From Halomonas binhaiensis (GTDB lineage Bacteria > Pseudomonadota > Gammaproteobacteria > Pseudomonadales > Halomonadaceae), in NCBI RefSeq assembly GCF_008329985.2, contig NZ_CP038437.2, positions 248,001 to 312,000 on the forward strand: a stretch of 64,000 bases of DNA, in the 5' to 3' direction. Both the position numbers and the translations under genes were made by a program. The notes beneath the pieces are model-generated. The model was not told the DNA's origin and searched no databases. It was given only the letters and a program-made list of their open reading frames with translations. This document shows, piece after piece, positions 63,684-64,000 of the stretch. Position 1 is the first letter of the stretch. Each line of letters begins with the position of its first letter.

Positions 63684-64000
63684 ATGAATCGACACTTTAA
63701 AAATAAACACTTTCTAGATAAGCGCTTCATCTCATCCGTTCTTGGCCTTGCCGTCGCAGTGGCCAGCAGCTCCGCCATTGCCGCCACTGACCTCAATGTG
63801 GTCGGCAGCTGGAGCAGTCTGGAACTGCATCGCCAGTTCGAAAAGCCGTTCTGGAGCGAGACGCTGCCCAATGTCGCCGACGCTGATATCCAGACACAGG
63901 TCACCACCTTCGATCAGATGGGCATTCCTGGAAGTGATGTCTATCGCTATCTCGGTGATGGTGTGTTTGACGTCGGCATGACGGTGGCCGACTACACCGT
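63684..64000 (+). CDS. dctP: TRAP transporter substrate-binding protein (DctP-like), cut by right edge
   Basis: 105 residues visible. Signal peptide with Ala-rich core (FISSVLGLAVAVASSSAIAA) then DLNVVGSWSSLELHRQFEKP, typical of DctP-type proteins that bind organic acids in the periplasm. It follows the cyclase-family gene after 65 bases. The membrane subunits DctQ and DctM should lie beyond the window. Ligand not predictable from this part. Confidence 0.85.
   Translation, partial: MNRHFKNKHFLDKRFISSVLGLAVAVASSSAIAATDLNVVGSWSSLELHRQFEKPFWSETLPNVADADIQTQVTTFDQMGIPGSDVYRYLGDGVFDVGMTVADYT

Overview
The window looks like chromosomal DNA of a moderately halophilic gammaproteobacterium, most likely Halomonas-like. 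That is an inference from acidic extracellular proteins, a Kps/Wcb-type ABC capsule locus, a TRAP transporter start beside a LysR regulator and a D-glutamate cyclase-family gene, and overall gene style. No rRNA or tRNA is present to test it. Three large blocks are visible, with AT-rich regulatory DNA between the first two.

Block 1 (1-30.7 kb, all minus strand) is a group-2/3-like capsule locus. It is read from a leader near 30.8 kb that carries an exact ops (RfaH) element. In transcription order it has a small lipoprotein, the exporter (KpsD-, KpsM-, KpsT- and KpsE-like), dTDP-L-rhamnose synthesis (rfbB, rfbD, rfbA, pgi, pgm, rfbC), and a glycan assembly set. That set comprises a COG5610-like protein, an RgpF/HAD protein, two sulfotransferase-like proteins, a GT32-sulfotransferase fusion, a further sulfotransferase and a double GT2 enzyme. 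Two small unknown proteins and a terminator follow. The block ends with kpsC, kpsS and a set resembling Burkholderia wcbP-wcbQ-wcbR (SDR, membrane sulfatase-fold transferase, polyketide synthase), the last cut by the left edge. Together they predict a rhamnose-containing, possibly sulfated and acyl-modified capsule on a poly-Kdo lipid anchor.

Block 2 (30.7-41.6 kb) starts with about 2.6 kb of AT-rich DNA without a convincing gene, then an orphan NarL-type response regulator and a chaperone-usher fimbrial operon (pilin, chaperone, usher, tip adhesin). Three near-identical FNR/Anr-like boxes lie here, each with a candidate -10 at the class II distance. A convergent secreted arylsulfatase follows behind a shared terminator.

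Block 3 (42.1-61.6 kb, plus strand) is the most unusual part. It encodes a 3812-residue LEPR-XLL/DUF4347 protein with a long run of prokaryotic surface repeats and eleven VCBS repeats. Tightly coupled to it are a TolC-like outer-membrane lipoprotein, two HlyD-like adaptors (one with a cytosolic N-domain), a PqqD-like/M50 protease/HlyD membrane protein, and a large lipoprotein of unknown function. No ABC ATPase or RTX signal is visible, so this looks like a dedicated secretion or processing system in which an M50 metalloprotease takes the place of the type I ABC exporter. An 11-bp tandem repeat lies upstream of the giant gene.

The right end (61.8-64 kb) holds a LysR regulator, a D-glutamate cyclase-family protein and the start of a TRAP substrate-binding protein. 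Repeats of note are a 25-bp VNTR between rfbA and rfbD, and a ~110-bp dispersed repeat present in both the capsule locus and the secretion locus. In the latter it supplies the N-terminus of the lipoprotein gene.
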